A DNA stretch of 64,000 nt from Vibrio profundi (GTDB lineage Bacteria; Pseudomonadota; Gammaproteobacteria; Enterobacterales; Vibrionaceae): the NCBI RefSeq assembly GCF_005281835.1, contig NZ_RZIS01000005.1, positions 186,001 to 250,000 on the forward strand, read 5' to 3'. The notes beneath the pieces were generated by a model, which saw only the letters and a list, made by a program, of their open reading frames with translations, was not told the DNA's origin and did no database searches. The position numbers were made by a program, and so were the translations under genes. Shown one piece after another: positions 53,086-63,447 of the stretch; position 1 is the first letter of the stretch; every line of letters begins with the position of its first letter.

Positions 53086-56000
53086 TTATGAATATAGAGT
53101 GGAGCCTTGCATTATTTCTAATGCTCCATCGAAGTCGAACTCCTCAAGCGCGTTCTCCAAATGTTTAAAGTCGGGGTGAGACAACCCTAGAGTTGCCCCA
53201 TCTTCAATCTCTAAAATGATAGAAAGTGCGTCTGTATCGTCGTTTTTAATCGCTTCTAGCAGTTTCAGATATAAATCGGAGTTGGCAGTCGCCTGAGAAC
53301 TATCATCGCTTTCTATATCTTGCTTTGCAGAGAGTGATGTTTGCATTGCGCTCGCAATACGTGAGGTTAAATCTAAGGTGTTATCCTTCACCGTGTTCTG
53401 CAGTTCTTTGTTGTCTTCATTAGATTCTAACTCTTCGCAAAGCTTGTGCAGGTCGCTCGCCCCTAAGTTACCGGCGACACCTTTAAGGGTATGTAGATAA
53501 CGTTTATGCTCTGTTCCATTCAGCCCTTCGTGTAACGCTTCTCTCTCTGAATAAGCATCGACGAAACGGTTCACGAGTTTTCGATAAAGTGTGTGGTTGT
53601 CGTTAGCTCTAAGTAATCCGAGTTTGATGTTTAAGCCGTCTATGCCGTCCAGATCATCGTTAAGTGTTGAGGGCTCTGTCTCTGGTGTATCTTCATCAAG
53701 GTTAACCACTAAAGTGGCTGGGTTAGCAGGAGAGACCCAGTTGGCAAGTGTCGCAAACATCGAACCGACATCAATTGGTTTAGCGATAATGTCGCTCATG
53801 CCACAAGCAAGCGCTTTCTCTTTGTCTCTTTCCATAACGTTGGCAGTCATGGCGATAATCGGCACATCTGTGTCTTTTATTTGCTGACGAATATACTCAG
53901 TTGCTTCATAACCATCCATCACCGGCATTTGGCAATCCATTAGAATACCATCGTACGCTTGTCCATCTTTAACCGCTTGTTGATACATATCTATCGCTTG
54001 CTGACCGTTTTCTGCGATGGTGACTTTGATCTGTTGTCCTTCGAGTAGTTCGGTCGCAAGTTCTTGGTTAATTTCATTATCTTCAACAAGGAGTATGTTG
54101 GCTCCCGCCAATTGTTGAACGTTCGCGAGTTGGGTTTGCTGTTCGAGTTCGCTTCGAGATACTCGACCATCTTCCAATCCATAAAGAGAAATAATGGAGT
54201 CAAACAGATGAGAAGAGGTGATAGGTTTATCCAAAATGCTCGGGATGTTTAACCCACGCTTAGTCAGAGCTTCTCCAAGTTCTTCGCGTCCATAAGCCGT
54301 TAGCATCATTAACTTAGGTTGTTTCTTAAACATACCTTCAGTGTTCAAAGCTTCGACTAAATCGACCCCGTCTTTCCTTGGCATCTTCCAGTCCGAAATA
54401 ATCAGGTCGAATTGATCGTTCTGATCTTCAGCTTGATGTAGCTCGGCTAGTGCTTCATCGACCGAGGCTGTCAGCGTCGGGGTAAAATGTAATGATTCCA
54501 GTAAGTCACCAACGATTAGACGGGCACTGGCGTTATCATCCACAACCAACACTTTCAGCCTGTCTAGTGATGTCGGTACTACGACACGTGTTTGTGTCAA
54601 AGACTGGCTAACTTTAGTCGCGATAGAGAAAGAGAAAGTCGAGCCTTTGCCTAATTCCGTCGTGACTTTAATGTCTCCGCCCATTAATTGAGAAAGTTCT
54701 TTACTGATTGCTAGGCCCAGTCCAGTACCACCGTATTTACGTGTGGTAGAGGAGTCGGCTTGAGTAAACTTATTGAACAGCTTAGCCGCTTGCTCTTGCG
54801 TCATGCCTATACCGCTGTCCGATACCGCGAACTTCAGCTTAATATCGTCGCCATTTCTTTCATCCACTGATATTGAGATTTTTACTTCTCCTTTTTCAGT
54901 GAACTTAACCGCGTTATTACTTAGGTTAATTAGTATTTGGCCTAAACGTAAAGGGTCACCAATTAAGTTAGTAGGGACGTCACGGTCGACTTGAATTAGT
55001 AGCTCTAAGCCACGTTCAGAGGCACGCAAGCCAACCAAGTTAGTGATGTTGTCGAGAACATTCTCTAAGTGGAAATCGACGTTTTCGATGTCCAGTTTTC
55101 CAGCTTCGATTTTCGAAAAGTCGAGGATATCGTTGATGAGCCCAAGCAGTGAATCCGAAGACAGTTTTACTTTATGGATGTAGTTACGCTGTGCCTTGGT
55201 GAGATCGGTTTTTAACGCCAAGTAACTCATGCCTATGATGGCGTTCATTGGAGTTCGTATTTCATGGCTCATGTTGGCTAAGAAGTCTGACTTGGCGTGG
55301 TTCGCTGCATCTGCTTCATCACGAGCAAGCGCTAAGCTCTTGGCAAATTGTTCTAGTGCTGAATGTGATTTGTTAGCGAGAATGCCCATCAGCATTACGA
55401 TGAAGAAGAAGATCACCCCACCAATTGCTAAGTGATAAGAGACACTAGAAGAATCTTTAACATTGTCACTTTCTGCTAGGTACACACTTGAAACCAACTT
55501 ATGCAGGGTTTTGAAGTTTGTATTCATTTGCCCGAGGATTTTATGGCTATCGGATTGAGCTTCGGCAAGTGTTGTGAATTCAGACTCGTATAATTGGACA
55601 TGGTTGTCGAAAGCGGTAATTTTCATTTCAGGCGCATACAAGGCTAAAAGTTCACGAGCTGAGATGGATATCGCCTGCATGTTGTTAATCAGGCCAAATA
55701 CTTTTTCCGCGATAAGTAGTTGCTCAGAGTGGTCAGCCAACGAGAAATCACGGTTAAGTTGTTTAGACTGGCTGAGTAAAGTTTGTATTGTCAGCAGATT
55801 TTCACCGACTTCAAGCTGCGAGGACAAATGTGATTGCGCTTTAGCGACTTGATCATTGATTTGGTTTAACAGTTTTTGCTGTTGTTCAATCAGCTCGCCG
55901 GTTGCACGAGAAAGTTCTAGTCCACTACGTGAAACTTGCTTAATGATCGATTGTTTGAGCGTTGCTGCTGCGCTAGATAAGCCTTGGAGTTGTACTAAAT

Positions 56001-56730
56001 TCGTGAGGTAGCGGTTTTTTGCTTGTTTAACGATTTGCAGTCTTTGTATGCCTTCTTCGTCTTTGATTTCCTTTTCCAAATTCGAGATCAATGAAGTGAT
56101 TTTATTTAATTCAAGTTTGACCAGTGCAAAGCCTTTCGCCGTTTGATTCAAAAGGTACTCTTTTTCCAAGTTTTGGACATTAGCGCTAAGTGTTGAAAGC
56201 CAGTTGGCCTTCATTGCACGGTCACCTTGAGATTCAGACTCAGCCCTAAGGTCGCTCACTTGCTGGCTAACCTGGGTGATGGTGGCTTTGTGTGAAGATT
56301 GCATTTCACCTAACACAGCCGTCGCCGCTAAAGAGCGCTCATTCATGCGCTCTCGTGTTTGAACACTTAACCCGATAAGTTCGACGTAATGGTCGAACTC
56401 TTCCAAGTAATCAATCAGCAGTGAATTGGCTGCTGGATCGTTACTCTGTTTCGAAAAATCTTCTGAAAGAGAGAGAGTTTCCTCGGCTTCGCTTAATACC
56501 ATTTCGGCCGCAGCACGAGTCGTATCGTTGCTGAAAGTCAGTTCGTAAACTCGAAGTTTATCGAGAGACGTCAGGAGTTGAGTACTTAACGCGTAGTCTT
56601 CAATGCCCTGAAAGCGGGTGTTTAGGTTGAACCATCCAGCTGCCGCCACGGAGAAGAGAACCAGCGTTGAAATAACGAAAGCAGATAGTATTTTTTTTGA
56701 ATCAGAGGCAAAACGGGAAACAGTATTCAT
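53086..56730 (-). CDS. BarA-like hybrid sensor histidine kinase (HK, 2 REC, HPt)
   Basis: A 1214-residue membrane kinase. One N-terminal segment (about 15-33), a large periplasmic coiled-coil region (about 35-430), a second segment (about 433-451), then HisKA with His488 ([13 protein letters not shown]), an ATPase domain, a first receiver ([16 protein letters not shown]; acceptor in IISDWKMP), a second receiver ([14 protein letters not shown]; acceptor in LMDCQMP) and a C-terminal HPt ([12 protein letters not shown]). All phospho-relay residues are present. It lies 15 bases after an HD-GYP response regulator on the same strand and probably controls it. Confidence 0.94.
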   Translation of the reverse strand: MNTVSRFASDSKKILSAFVISTLVLFSVAAAGWFNLNTRFQGIEDYALSTQLLTSLDKLRVYELTFSNDTTRAAAEMVLSEAEETLSLSEDFSKQSNDPAANSLLIDYLEEFDHYVELIGLSVQTRERMNERSLAATAVLGEMQSSHKATITQVSQQVSDLRAESESQGDRAMKANWLSTLSANVQNLEKEYLLNQTAKGFALVKLELNKITSLISNLEKEIKDEEGIQRLQIVKQAKNRYLTNLVQLQGLSSAAATLKQSIIKQVSRSGLELSRATGELIEQQQKLLNQINDQVAKAQSHLSSQLEVGENLLTIQTLLSQSKQLNRDFSLADHSEQLLIAEKVFGLINNMQAISISARELLALYAPEMKITAFDNHVQLYESEFTTLAEAQSDSHKILGQMNTNFKTLHKLVSSVYLAESDNVKDSSSVSYHLAIGGVIFFFIVMLMGILANKSHSALEQFAKSLALARDEADAANHAKSDFLANMSHEIRTPMNAIIGMSYLALKTDLTKAQRNYIHKVKLSSDSLLGLINDILDFSKIEAGKLDIENVDFHLENVLDNITNLVGLRASERGLELLIQVDRDVPTNLIGDPLRLGQILINLSNNAVKFTEKGEVKISISVDERNGDDIKLKFAVSDSGIGMTQEQAAKLFNKFTQADSSTTRKYGGTGLGLAISKELSQLMGGDIKVTTELGKGSTFSFSIATKVSQSLTQTRVVVPTSLDRLKVLVVDDNASARLIVGDLLESLHFTPTLTASVDEALAELHQAEDQNDQFDLIISDWKMPRKDGVDLVEALNTEGMFKKQPKLMMLTAYGREELGEALTKRGLNIPSILDKPITSSHLFDSIISLYGLEDGRVSRSELEQQTQLANVQQLAGANILLVEDNEINQELATELLEGQQIKVTIAENGQQAIDMYQQAVKDGQAYDGILMDCQMPVMDGYEATEYIRQQIKDTDVPIIAMTANVMERDKEKALACGMSDIIAKPIDVGSMFATLANWVSPANPATLVVNLDEDTPETEPSTLNDDLDGIDGLNIKLGLLRANDNHTLYRKLVNRFVDAYSEREALHEGLNGTEHKRYLHTLKGVAGNLGASDLHKLCEELESNEDNKELQNTVKDNTLDLTSRIASAMQTSLSAKQDIESDDSSQATANSDLYLKLLEAIKNDDTDALSIILEIEDGATLGLSHPDFKHLENALEEFDFDGALEIMQGSTLYS

Positions 56731-56745
56731 AGCGTACCTAAGAGC

Positions 56746-57789
56746 TTAGTGTTCGAGTTCGTCAGTGAAAGAGTCTTTGATAGAAAGCATTTCATCGAGT
56801 TGTTCAATAAAGATGGGCACTAATTCTGGATCAAAATGCTTTCCAGCTTCTTCTTGAATCAGATTAATGGCTTTCTCTATCGGCCATGCTGGTTTATAGG
56901 GGCGTTCGCTGGTTAAAGCGTCAAAGACATCGGCAATTGCTACAATACGAGCGCTTAGAGGAATGTCCGCTCCACTCAGTTTGTGAGGGTAGCCACTTCC
57001 GTCCCATTTCTCGTGGTGATAGAGCGCAATTTCTTGAGCCATTTGTAAAAGCTCTGATTCATTGTCGCCAATAATGTCACCGCCAATCGTGACGTGAGTT
57101 TGCATGATTGCCCATTCGTCCGCGTCTAACTTTCCAGGTTTTCCTAGTATGCTGTCGGGGATCCCTATTTTTCCTATGTCATGCATTGGTGCTGCTTGGA
57201 AAAGTAATTCAGTCCATCGCTCGCTAACGTCCAATTGCTTAGCGAGTATTTTCGAGTAGTAACTCATTCTTACTACGTGCATACCAGTTTCGTTATCTTT
57301 GTACTCTGCAGCACGTCCAAGTTTACGGATGATCTCTAAGCGGCTTAATTCTAGAGCTTCTGTACGCTGTTTTACTTTGGAAGATAACGCAAGGTTTTGG
57401 TCATAAAGCGATATATGAGTGGCGACTCGGGCTTTTACAATTGGAGGGCTGACTGGTTTAGTAATGTAATCTACCGCGCCAAGTGCAAATCCTTTTTGTT
57501 CATCGACGACGTCGGTTTTTGCAGTAACGAATATAACCGGAATGTCGGCGGTAACCGGGTTATCTTTTAAACGCTGGCATACTTCGTAGCCATCCATTTC
57601 AGGCATCATGATATCGAGAAGGATAAGGTGAGGCTTTGGTGAGGTAGAAGCGATCTTGAGGGCCTTTTCACCGGAAGTGGCTGCCTTGATCTTAAAATCA
57701 TCGTTAAGAATGCCGGAAAGTGTATGAATATTGTCGGGGATGTCGTCAACAACCAGAATAATGGGCTTAGTTACAGTCTTGTGATCCAT
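56746..57789 (-). CDS. Response regulator: REC plus HD-GYP (c-di-GMP phosphodiesterase)
   Basis: A 347-residue cytoplasmic protein. REC domain (about 8-125) with Asp15/Asp16 region, acceptor Asp59 (LLDIMMPEMDG) and Lys111 (TKPVSPP). HD-GYP (about 150-345) with His203/Asp204 (PMHDIGKIGIPDS), HHEKWDGSGYP with the intact GYP (266-268). It is probably an active phosphodiesterase. It is the first gene of the pair with the hybrid kinase, and divergent from the unrecognised gene at 58067. Confidence 0.93.
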   Translation of the reverse strand: MDHKTVTKPIILVVDDIPDNIHTLSGILNDDFKIKAATSGEKALKIASTSPKPHLILLDIMMPEMDGYEVCQRLKDNPVTADIPVIFVTAKTDVVDEQKGFALGAVDYITKPVSPPIVKARVATHISLYDQNLALSSKVKQRTEALELSRLEIIRKLGRAAEYKDNETGMHVVRMSYYSKILAKQLDVSERWTELLFQAAPMHDIGKIGIPDSILGKPGKLDADEWAIMQTHVTIGGDIIGDNESELLQMAQEIALYHHEKWDGSGYPHKLSGADIPLSARIVAIADVFDALTSERPYKPAWPIEKAINLIQEEAGKHFDPELVPIFIEQLDEMLSIKDSFTDELEH

Positions 57790-58066
57790 TTTTTGTCCCT
57801 AAAAAACTTAATCAGAGTATTCGGCTACTTGTTAAATAAGCGTAGTGTAAATTGATTGAATTGCATGATATCTCTTTGATTCATGGCGAAAGTTTGAACC
57901 AAAGAGCGAAAAAAACAATGCATACATTTTGCTGATGATTTTATATGTTAATCTTTAATTGATAAATGGTTAAGTAAAAGGTGCATTAACTAATACACTT
58001 ATAACTACTCTTTAATATCTCGTTGAGGTTTTTGCGAGGCTGCCTGAAATAATTGGGAGATGCTAT
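57790..58066. other. Shared divergent promoter region
   Basis: 277 AT-rich bases between the HD-GYP regulator and the 409-residue protein, transcribed away from each other. No clear sigma-54, FNR or CRP site is visible. Both promoters must lie here, which makes co-regulation possible. Confidence 0.4.
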
Positions 58067-59296
58067 ATGCCAAACGCAGGGTTAACTGTAATACAAAAAG
58101 ATATGCTGGCATTGTTTGCCAATACTGACTTAGTCGGCGTCAGCAAAGTTGATAAGGTCAAAATTGCTGTAGAAGGTGCGCTGCAAGTTAATAGCTTGGC
58201 GGATACAATCTCTGAAGCGACAACAGGGAACAAGGCTGCAATATCAGCGTTCGTTGATAAAATTACCGAGCAAGTAAAAGAAAAATTCATGGAATACGCG
58301 AAAGGTATCACCACAGTTTTAATGGATGACATTAAAGCTAAGATACTCAGCATGATTCCAAGCTTAGTGAAGCGGATTTTTGCTGACTTAGCTCCGGCCA
58401 TTGATGACATCAAAGAAGCCGCAAGCCGTGTTTATTCTGCGCTGGGCAAAGTGGTGAATAACCACAAAACTCGCCATTTAAGCTCAATGGCTTCAACCAA
58501 AATCGGTACCGATGTCATTGATAAAATCCGTGGTGAAATCAGAGCGGTAGCGGTAGAAGATTCATTGATCGCATTAGCTCATGGTGGCGTCATTGCGATA
58601 AACCTAGCGAGTTCAGGTATTGGCGCAACAGTTACTGGTATCGTTAAAGCGGTACTTTCTGTTTTCAACTTCTTCCGCGGCCTTTACGATAAATGGGTAA
58701 TGGAAAGAAAATTCAAAAAGTTTAAAGAAGAATGCGTGCTTTTAAATCAAAAGAAACATGTGATTGGTGCAAATTTCTTCCGTGACTGGTTCAAAATGAA
58801 AATGGAAGAGATTCCAGTGATCGCTTCTTATATGGTGTGTATGCCTTGCTATAGCTCTCCATATAATTTCTTGAGTATTGCTGATGTTACTCCGCCGCCT
58901 CCTAGTATGAAAACGCGTTTGACGCGCAAGATTAAAGCTAAGTTAGGCCGTCCTGTGAGTACAGATCCGGCGTTGGTTAAACTCTCTTTCCAGAAGTCGA
59001 CCTTGAAAGCTTATGCAGTGCTTCAAGAAGAAGCTCGTAGCTTTATTACTAATAGCGAGATAGCGCTAGAGAGTAATAAGCCGGGTGCCAAACAAGCGTT
59101 AAATGCTGCTAGAGGGGAAACCAACTTTATCCCTGGAACTGATGAAAAGGCATTTAAGAAAGCAGTCAGAAAGCAGCAAGTGAAAGACTTCTTCTCTGGT
59201 AAAACTTTGAAAGAAAGCGTTAAAGAGAGCCTAACGCCTACAGCGTTGGCGACCACTGTTGCTGGTGGTTTAGAATCACTACTGATACCGGAATAG
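58067..59296 (+). CDS. Unrecognised 409-residue protein next to a T6SS cluster
   Basis: A helical protein from ATG 58067 with GGGAGA upstream (a good ribosome site). There is no signal peptide. The first 135 residues are amphipathic helix (VDKITEQVKEKFMEYAKGIT); about residues 165-203 form a hydrophobic, Gly-rich hairpin (LIALAHGGVIAINLASSGIG, then ATVTGIVKAVLSVFNFF); then a basic stretch (KWVMERKFKKFKEEC), two cysteines (CMPC near 258) and a Pro-run (TPPPPS near 275). A Lys/Arg-rich end follows. The membrane-insertion-like hairpin next to a T6SS edge allows a toxin or accessory role, but no family can be named. Confidence 0.7.
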   Translation: MPNAGLTVIQKDMLALFANTDLVGVSKVDKVKIAVEGALQVNSLADTISEATTGNKAAISAFVDKITEQVKEKFMEYAKGITTVLMDDIKAKILSMIPSLVKRIFADLAPAIDDIKEAASRVYSALGKVVNNHKTRHLSSMASTKIGTDVIDKIRGEIRAVAVEDSLIALAHGGVIAINLASSGIGATVTGIVKAVLSVFNFFRGLYDKWVMERKFKKFKEECVLLNQKKHVIGANFFRDWFKMKMEEIPVIASYMVCMPCYSSPYNFLSIADVTPPPPSMKTRLTRKIKAKLGRPVSTDPALVKLSFQKSTLKAYAVLQEEARSFITNSEIALESNKPGAKQALNAARGETNFIPGTDEKAFKKAVRKQQVKDFFSGKTLKESVKESLTPTALATTVAGGLESLLIPE

Positions 59297-59313
59297 CAGA
59301 CGCTATTTAATGT

Positions 59314-59342
59314 AAAGCGGGTGAACTATCATCCGCTTTTTT
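59314..59342. terminator. Bidirectional terminator between the 409-residue gene and the kinase gene
   Basis: AAAGCGGGTGA pairs with TCATCCGCTTT (one G-T pair) around ACTA, with T residues after it on the plus strand. It separates two convergent genes. Confidence 0.75.
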
Positions 59343-60099
59343 GTATGCGATTCATAATTACCGAGTAGTGACTCGGTAACTGAAGGGGAGTTGGTGATGA
59401 GCTGTGGCCACTTTTGGCGGTTTGAACACTTTCTCTATGGGCAGTTATGCATTTATCTAGGGTGACACCTAGGCTAAACCAATCATCAATGGGGCTTGCA
59501 AGCCCTTTAGATTCGGAAATGTTCGGGCTGGCGAATGAAGGGCTGTAGCTAGCGAAACGAACACCACTAAGATTCTCGCCAATTTTGCGAATGGACCCGA
59601 AGTCGATGACTCTCGGTTCATTGCTGTTTGTTATTAAAATATTCGACGGTTTAATATCGGCGTGGATATAGCCAGTGTGATGCACGGCGCAAAGTGCTCG
59701 CTCGATAGACTTTACCCAACTGAATTGAAAATTTTGAATGCTCATAGCTGCTGACAAGGGAGCGCCTTCGATCTTCTTTACGACTAGGTAGTCGATTCCC
59801 TTATAAGTTAAGTAATCACAAAACTCAGGCCAATAGCCATTGGTGTAGGAATTGAGGAAGTCGGCTTCTTGCTTTAAACAAGTTCGGTGTTTGAGCTCGG
59901 CGGCGAGTTTGATAACCACCATTCCCCAATGAGAGTGCAGAGCGGTGAAGCTGCGATGCGAGAGTGGAGTGATGTTTAATAATCCCCACTTTTCCAAGAC
60001 ATTCAGCCCCCGATCTAGAGTAGGGAACTGAGTGTCTTTGAGGAGAGTAGAATTAGATACCACTTGGAAGAGAGAACCCTGAGAAGAACCCTGGAACAA
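59329..60099 (-). CDS. Short Ser/Thr protein kinase (T6SS-associated)
   Basis: A 256-residue kinase with the essentials present: Lys64 (VVIKLAAE), Glu78-type helix, the catalytic loop HADIKPSN (146-153, Asp148) and DFG (166-168). There is no classic glycine-rich loop at the start and no membrane or vWA part, so it is much shorter than PpkA. It overlaps the TssM end by 47 bases; the exact start is uncertain (a GTG at about residue 13 is an alternative). Such kinases phosphorylate Fha-type proteins to control T6SS assembly. No fha gene is in the window. Confidence 0.85.
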   Translation of the reverse strand: MFQGSSQGSLFQVVSNSTLLKDTQFPTLDRGLNVLEKWGLLNITPLSHRSFTALHSHWGMVVIKLAAELKHRTCLKQEADFLNSYTNGYWPEFCDYLTYKGIDYLVVKKIEGAPLSAAMSIQNFQFSWVKSIERALCAVHHTGYIHADIKPSNILITNSNEPRVIDFGSIRKIGENLSGVRFASYSPSFASPNISESKGLASPIDDWFSLGVTLDKCITAHRESVQTAKSGHSSSPTPLQLPSHYSVIMNRIQKSG

Positions 60100-63000
60100 A
60101 TGGATTCGATTGTCCTTGAGTTTTGATGGTCAGCTTAACCTTGCTTTCTCCGTAACTGAACTCGACTTGAGTGTCCTGCGACGTTGAAAAGTTCACGTTT
60201 GGTCCAATTAACCTAAACCAACTCCACGTACCTTCTACATTCTCTTTACCCACTGTTGTTTCTTGAGCATTTAATTCAATACCAAGCTTCTCAATGAGCT
60301 TCGCATCGCCTTGCCAAGATTGCTGGCTCCATAATGTTGGGCCATGACGATAAGTGAAGATAGGCTTATCAGCGATGATAGAAAACTCGGTTAAATCAGA
60401 GCTCATGTCTACCGCTTTCACTTGGAAGTTAATTAAGATATTGGAAGGATCCGCAAGGAAAAGGGCATTCTTTATGTCCGTCGCTTTATCCATCATGGTC
60501 CATACATCAGGTGCAAGCATTAGCCCTGTACTCGGTAATAAACCTGGTAGATAAGGTGAGTCATCGTTGCTTGCGACAAAGCTGCTCAAGCGGTTTTGAT
60601 AGAATTTATCTAAGATACCGTTGTTCACAAAGAAGGCTTTGACATCTGCAACACTTACGTCAGATTTAGACTGCTGATTAAATGGGTAGAAGGACGCGAG
60701 TCGTTGTTGATACGGCTGGTATACCTCTGTATTCCATGCATTGTTAATGTAGTCATGAGCAAGTGACATGATCATTTCGTTACTTTGGGTGACAACTTTC
60801 GTCGTAATGTCATTGGCCAAAGGAAGTTGATCATCGGCTAGCCCTGCTAACGTCGCGATTGGGTTCCCAGCTTGTAACGTTGCTGAAAGTGTATCAAACG
60901 CGACTTTTTGCGGCTCTTTAGTTTGGTAAAACTTGTCGCCCCATTTTTTCGCTTCAATAAACGACGCAAGCAAGCTATCAAGTGGCTTTTTACCTTGATC
61001 GTTTGGTGATATCTGCTTTTTGTAGTCTTGGAAGCTTAACGATATTTGACGAGCAGACTCCTTTTTATCTGGGTCTTGTACAGGTAAATCCGCGCTTGCA
61101 TCTTTGGTTTTAGTGTCATCATTCGCTGTCGCCAATTCCACATAAGTGTACTTAGTTATAGTGGTATATAGGCTGGATAGCGGGTTATCAGATGCGCCGG
61201 ACAAGGTTGTTAATACACGGTTTAAATCACTAGGGTTAGAGACACCGGTGACTTCGATATTACGAATAAAATCGCGCCAGTAATTTATGTAGTCATTTTG
61301 ATAAGTCTGCTTTAACTCACGGCTGATCCTGTGTAGCTCTAGGGCGCTAGGGTAAGCACCTGCAACACCTTCATATGATTGCAGAGCTTCTTTAAGCACT
61401 TCGGAACTAACCGATAAATCAAGTTCGTTAAACCCAGTCGGCGTGTAGATATATGGAACTAGGTAGCCGACGTAGTTCGAAGAAAAGCTAAAGATCGACT
61501 TAAAGTTATCACCTAATTCATTTCGAATATCGACGCGGCTTGCATAGCGAGGGGAGCTCAAAATGTGCTCATAAAGCAAGGTTTCGATGCCCGTTTGAGT
61601 AATTACCTTTTTCGCTAAGCTTTCTAAGTCTTGATTGGACTTTTTAGGAATGAGGTTACGCTCAAAAATATCGTTAAGCAGCACTTTAAGTTGAGCGATA
61701 CTTACACTGTCTGCTTCGCCTTGGTCCTGTAAGGTTTTCACGTAGTAAGCTTTAAGCTCTTCAATGTTGGTACGATCTTTACTAAAGAGTAGGCGATAGT
61801 TATTGAGCAAAGACAGAGTTCGAGATTGATCTTCCAAGTTGACGTAAACGAACAAATCTTTTTCTAGCGTTTTTTCCATAGACGGAACTAATACACGTTG
61901 TAGCTCAGAAAAGTAGGCTTGTTCGATTTCAGGCTTGATACTTGGGTTCGGCATAAACGGCAGCGTATACCAAGGCTCTGGTTGATTGTAGAGGCTGTAG
62001 ATCCGTTGAAGAGAATACAGGTTAGGAATGTTGTCCGCCATATTTTCAATGTCGTATGGAGACGCAGAGATAGCCTCTTTGTAACGTTCTAACATGTTAT
62101 CAGCGCGGTTCTCACGCTGGCTTTGAAAATCGAAATCGAATTTGATCACCAAAAGTGCAGTCGCTAACAAACCGACCCATGCAGTAGTAAATGCAATTTG
62201 GTTGAACAGAAGCGTGTTTTCTTTTCTTTTGTTAACGCCAACTAATTCGTGCTCGTTAAGGATCACGTGCGTCATTAAGTGTTGAGCAAATAAGGTTTGG
62301 CTTACTGGGATTTGTTCGTGTTGCTGATAGTACTCGTGACCAGCTGAGTAGGAGACGGTACTTGCAAGCAAATCAGACTGAGGAGAGTTTTGACCATCGT
62401 GCGTGAAGTAGAAGCCTCTAAATTGAAGTGCATCACTGAGTTGTTCGCCTCGGTATAAGCGATGTAAGAATAGCCATAGGCTTTGTTTTAACAAACCGAA
62501 CTGAAATGGGGCACTAGCTATCGAGTTTCGATAATCTTGATTTAGTTGTCCCGCAAGAGCACTGCTCATATTAGCGATAAGCTGGCTAATTAAGTGATCG
62601 TACTCTTCATTGAACCAATCAGCATCAATACCACCGTGTTTGTTGTATGGAGAGGTTGCACCAAATACATCATCACGTTTTGATTCATCGAAAGCTGAAA
62701 AGAACTGGCAAAAATCGCTGATGCTTCCCATGTTCGAGATAATGTTATAAATCGGCAAGCTTACGCCAAACGCTTGATTAAAGGTCTTAATGGTTGACTT
62801 GAGTTCATCTGCAGCTTGAGTAATTTGCTCGTTATTCTTAAGCAAATTGGATACTTCTGTTGTAAGCAATAGGCCATTTGCTGCTTGGCGCGGACGCCAT
62901 GAGTTTAGTGACTGACAAAGCGTTTTTAAGTACTCAGGGTGCTGGTCATCTCCCATGCTTATGGAGATTAAGATTGAGTGCTCGCATACCCAAAATAAGA

Positions 63001-63445
63001 TAGGGAACTCAATGTCATTACCAAAATCATCTAGCTTGTAAGCTTCGTAACCCATTTGGGTAATGATACTCTTGTCTTTGCTCGGATCGTCACTTAGTAG
63101 TAGATAAATAGGTTGGTCGTAGCGACTACTCAAGCGAATTTTTCTTTTCTGCCCACTGATCATACGAAGAAAGTGAGACGCGAGTTGTTTCTTACGTTTT
63201 TCGATAAGCTCTTTATCGATAGCTTGTTCTTTTGATTTCGGTGTTCTTTTTATCAATACCCAATAGCAAATGACACCAATAAGTGTCGAAATAATCGCTG
63301 TGGTAGTCAAAGCTGCCACTAAATATGTGTTGAGAGGAGTTAACCAAACGATGCTCGTCACGATTGTGAAGAACATAACAGATGAGGCGAAGGCAATGCC
63401 TGCTGATTTCTTTTTGTTCGCTGGTTGTTTCTTTGCTTCAGGCAT
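60053..63445 (-). CDS. tssM: Type VI secretion membrane protein TssM (IcmF family)
   Basis: A 1130-residue inner-membrane protein. Two membrane segments near the N-terminus (about 19-37 and 42-65), a cytoplasmic domain (about 70-420) and a third segment (about 423-440, AFTTAWVGLLATALLVIKF), then a long periplasmic domain ending in SNPFVPGFFSGFSLPSGI. With TssJ and TssL it forms the trans-envelope complex. The usual Walker A of the cytoplasmic domain is replaced: residues 112-130 read PIYLLLSDDPSKDKSIITQ, without the GxxxxGKT pattern. Energy coupling through this site is therefore unlikely here. Confidence 0.92.
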   Translation of the reverse strand: MPEAKKQPANKKKSAGIAFASSVMFFTIVTSIVWLTPLNTYLVAALTTTAIISTLIGVICYWVLIKRTPKSKEQAIDKELIEKRKKQLASHFLRMISGQKRKIRLSSRYDQPIYLLLSDDPSKDKSIITQMGYEAYKLDDFGNDIEFPILFWVCEHSILISISMGDDQHPEYLKTLCQSLNSWRPRQAANGLLLTTEVSNLLKNNEQITQAADELKSTIKTFNQAFGVSLPIYNIISNMGSISDFCQFFSAFDESKRDDVFGATSPYNKHGGIDADWFNEEYDHLISQLIANMSSALAGQLNQDYRNSIASAPFQFGLLKQSLWLFLHRLYRGEQLSDALQFRGFYFTHDGQNSPQSDLLASTVSYSAGHEYYQQHEQIPVSQTLFAQHLMTHVILNEHELVGVNKRKENTLLFNQIAFTTAWVGLLATALLVIKFDFDFQSQRENRADNMLERYKEAISASPYDIENMADNIPNLYSLQRIYSLYNQPEPWYTLPFMPNPSIKPEIEQAYFSELQRVLVPSMEKTLEKDLFVYVNLEDQSRTLSLLNNYRLLFSKDRTNIEELKAYYVKTLQDQGEADSVSIAQLKVLLNDIFERNLIPKKSNQDLESLAKKVITQTGIETLLYEHILSSPRYASRVDIRNELGDNFKSIFSFSSNYVGYLVPYIYTPTGFNELDLSVSSEVLKEALQSYEGVAGAYPSALELHRISRELKQTYQNDYINYWRDFIRNIEVTGVSNPSDLNRVLTTLSGASDNPLSSLYTTITKYTYVELATANDDTKTKDASADLPVQDPDKKESARQISLSFQDYKKQISPNDQGKKPLDSLLASFIEAKKWGDKFYQTKEPQKVAFDTLSATLQAGNPIATLAGLADDQLPLANDITTKVVTQSNEMIMSLAHDYINNAWNTEVYQPYQQRLASFYPFNQQSKSDVSVADVKAFFVNNGILDKFYQNRLSSFVASNDDSPYLPGLLPSTGLMLAPDVWTMMDKATDIKNALFLADPSNILINFQVKAVDMSSDLTEFSIIADKPIFTYRHGPTLWSQQSWQGDAKLIEKLGIELNAQETTVGKENVEGTWSWFRLIGPNVNFSTSQDTQVEFSYGESKVKLTIKTQGQSNPFVPGFFSGFSLPSGI

Positions 63446-63447
63446 AA

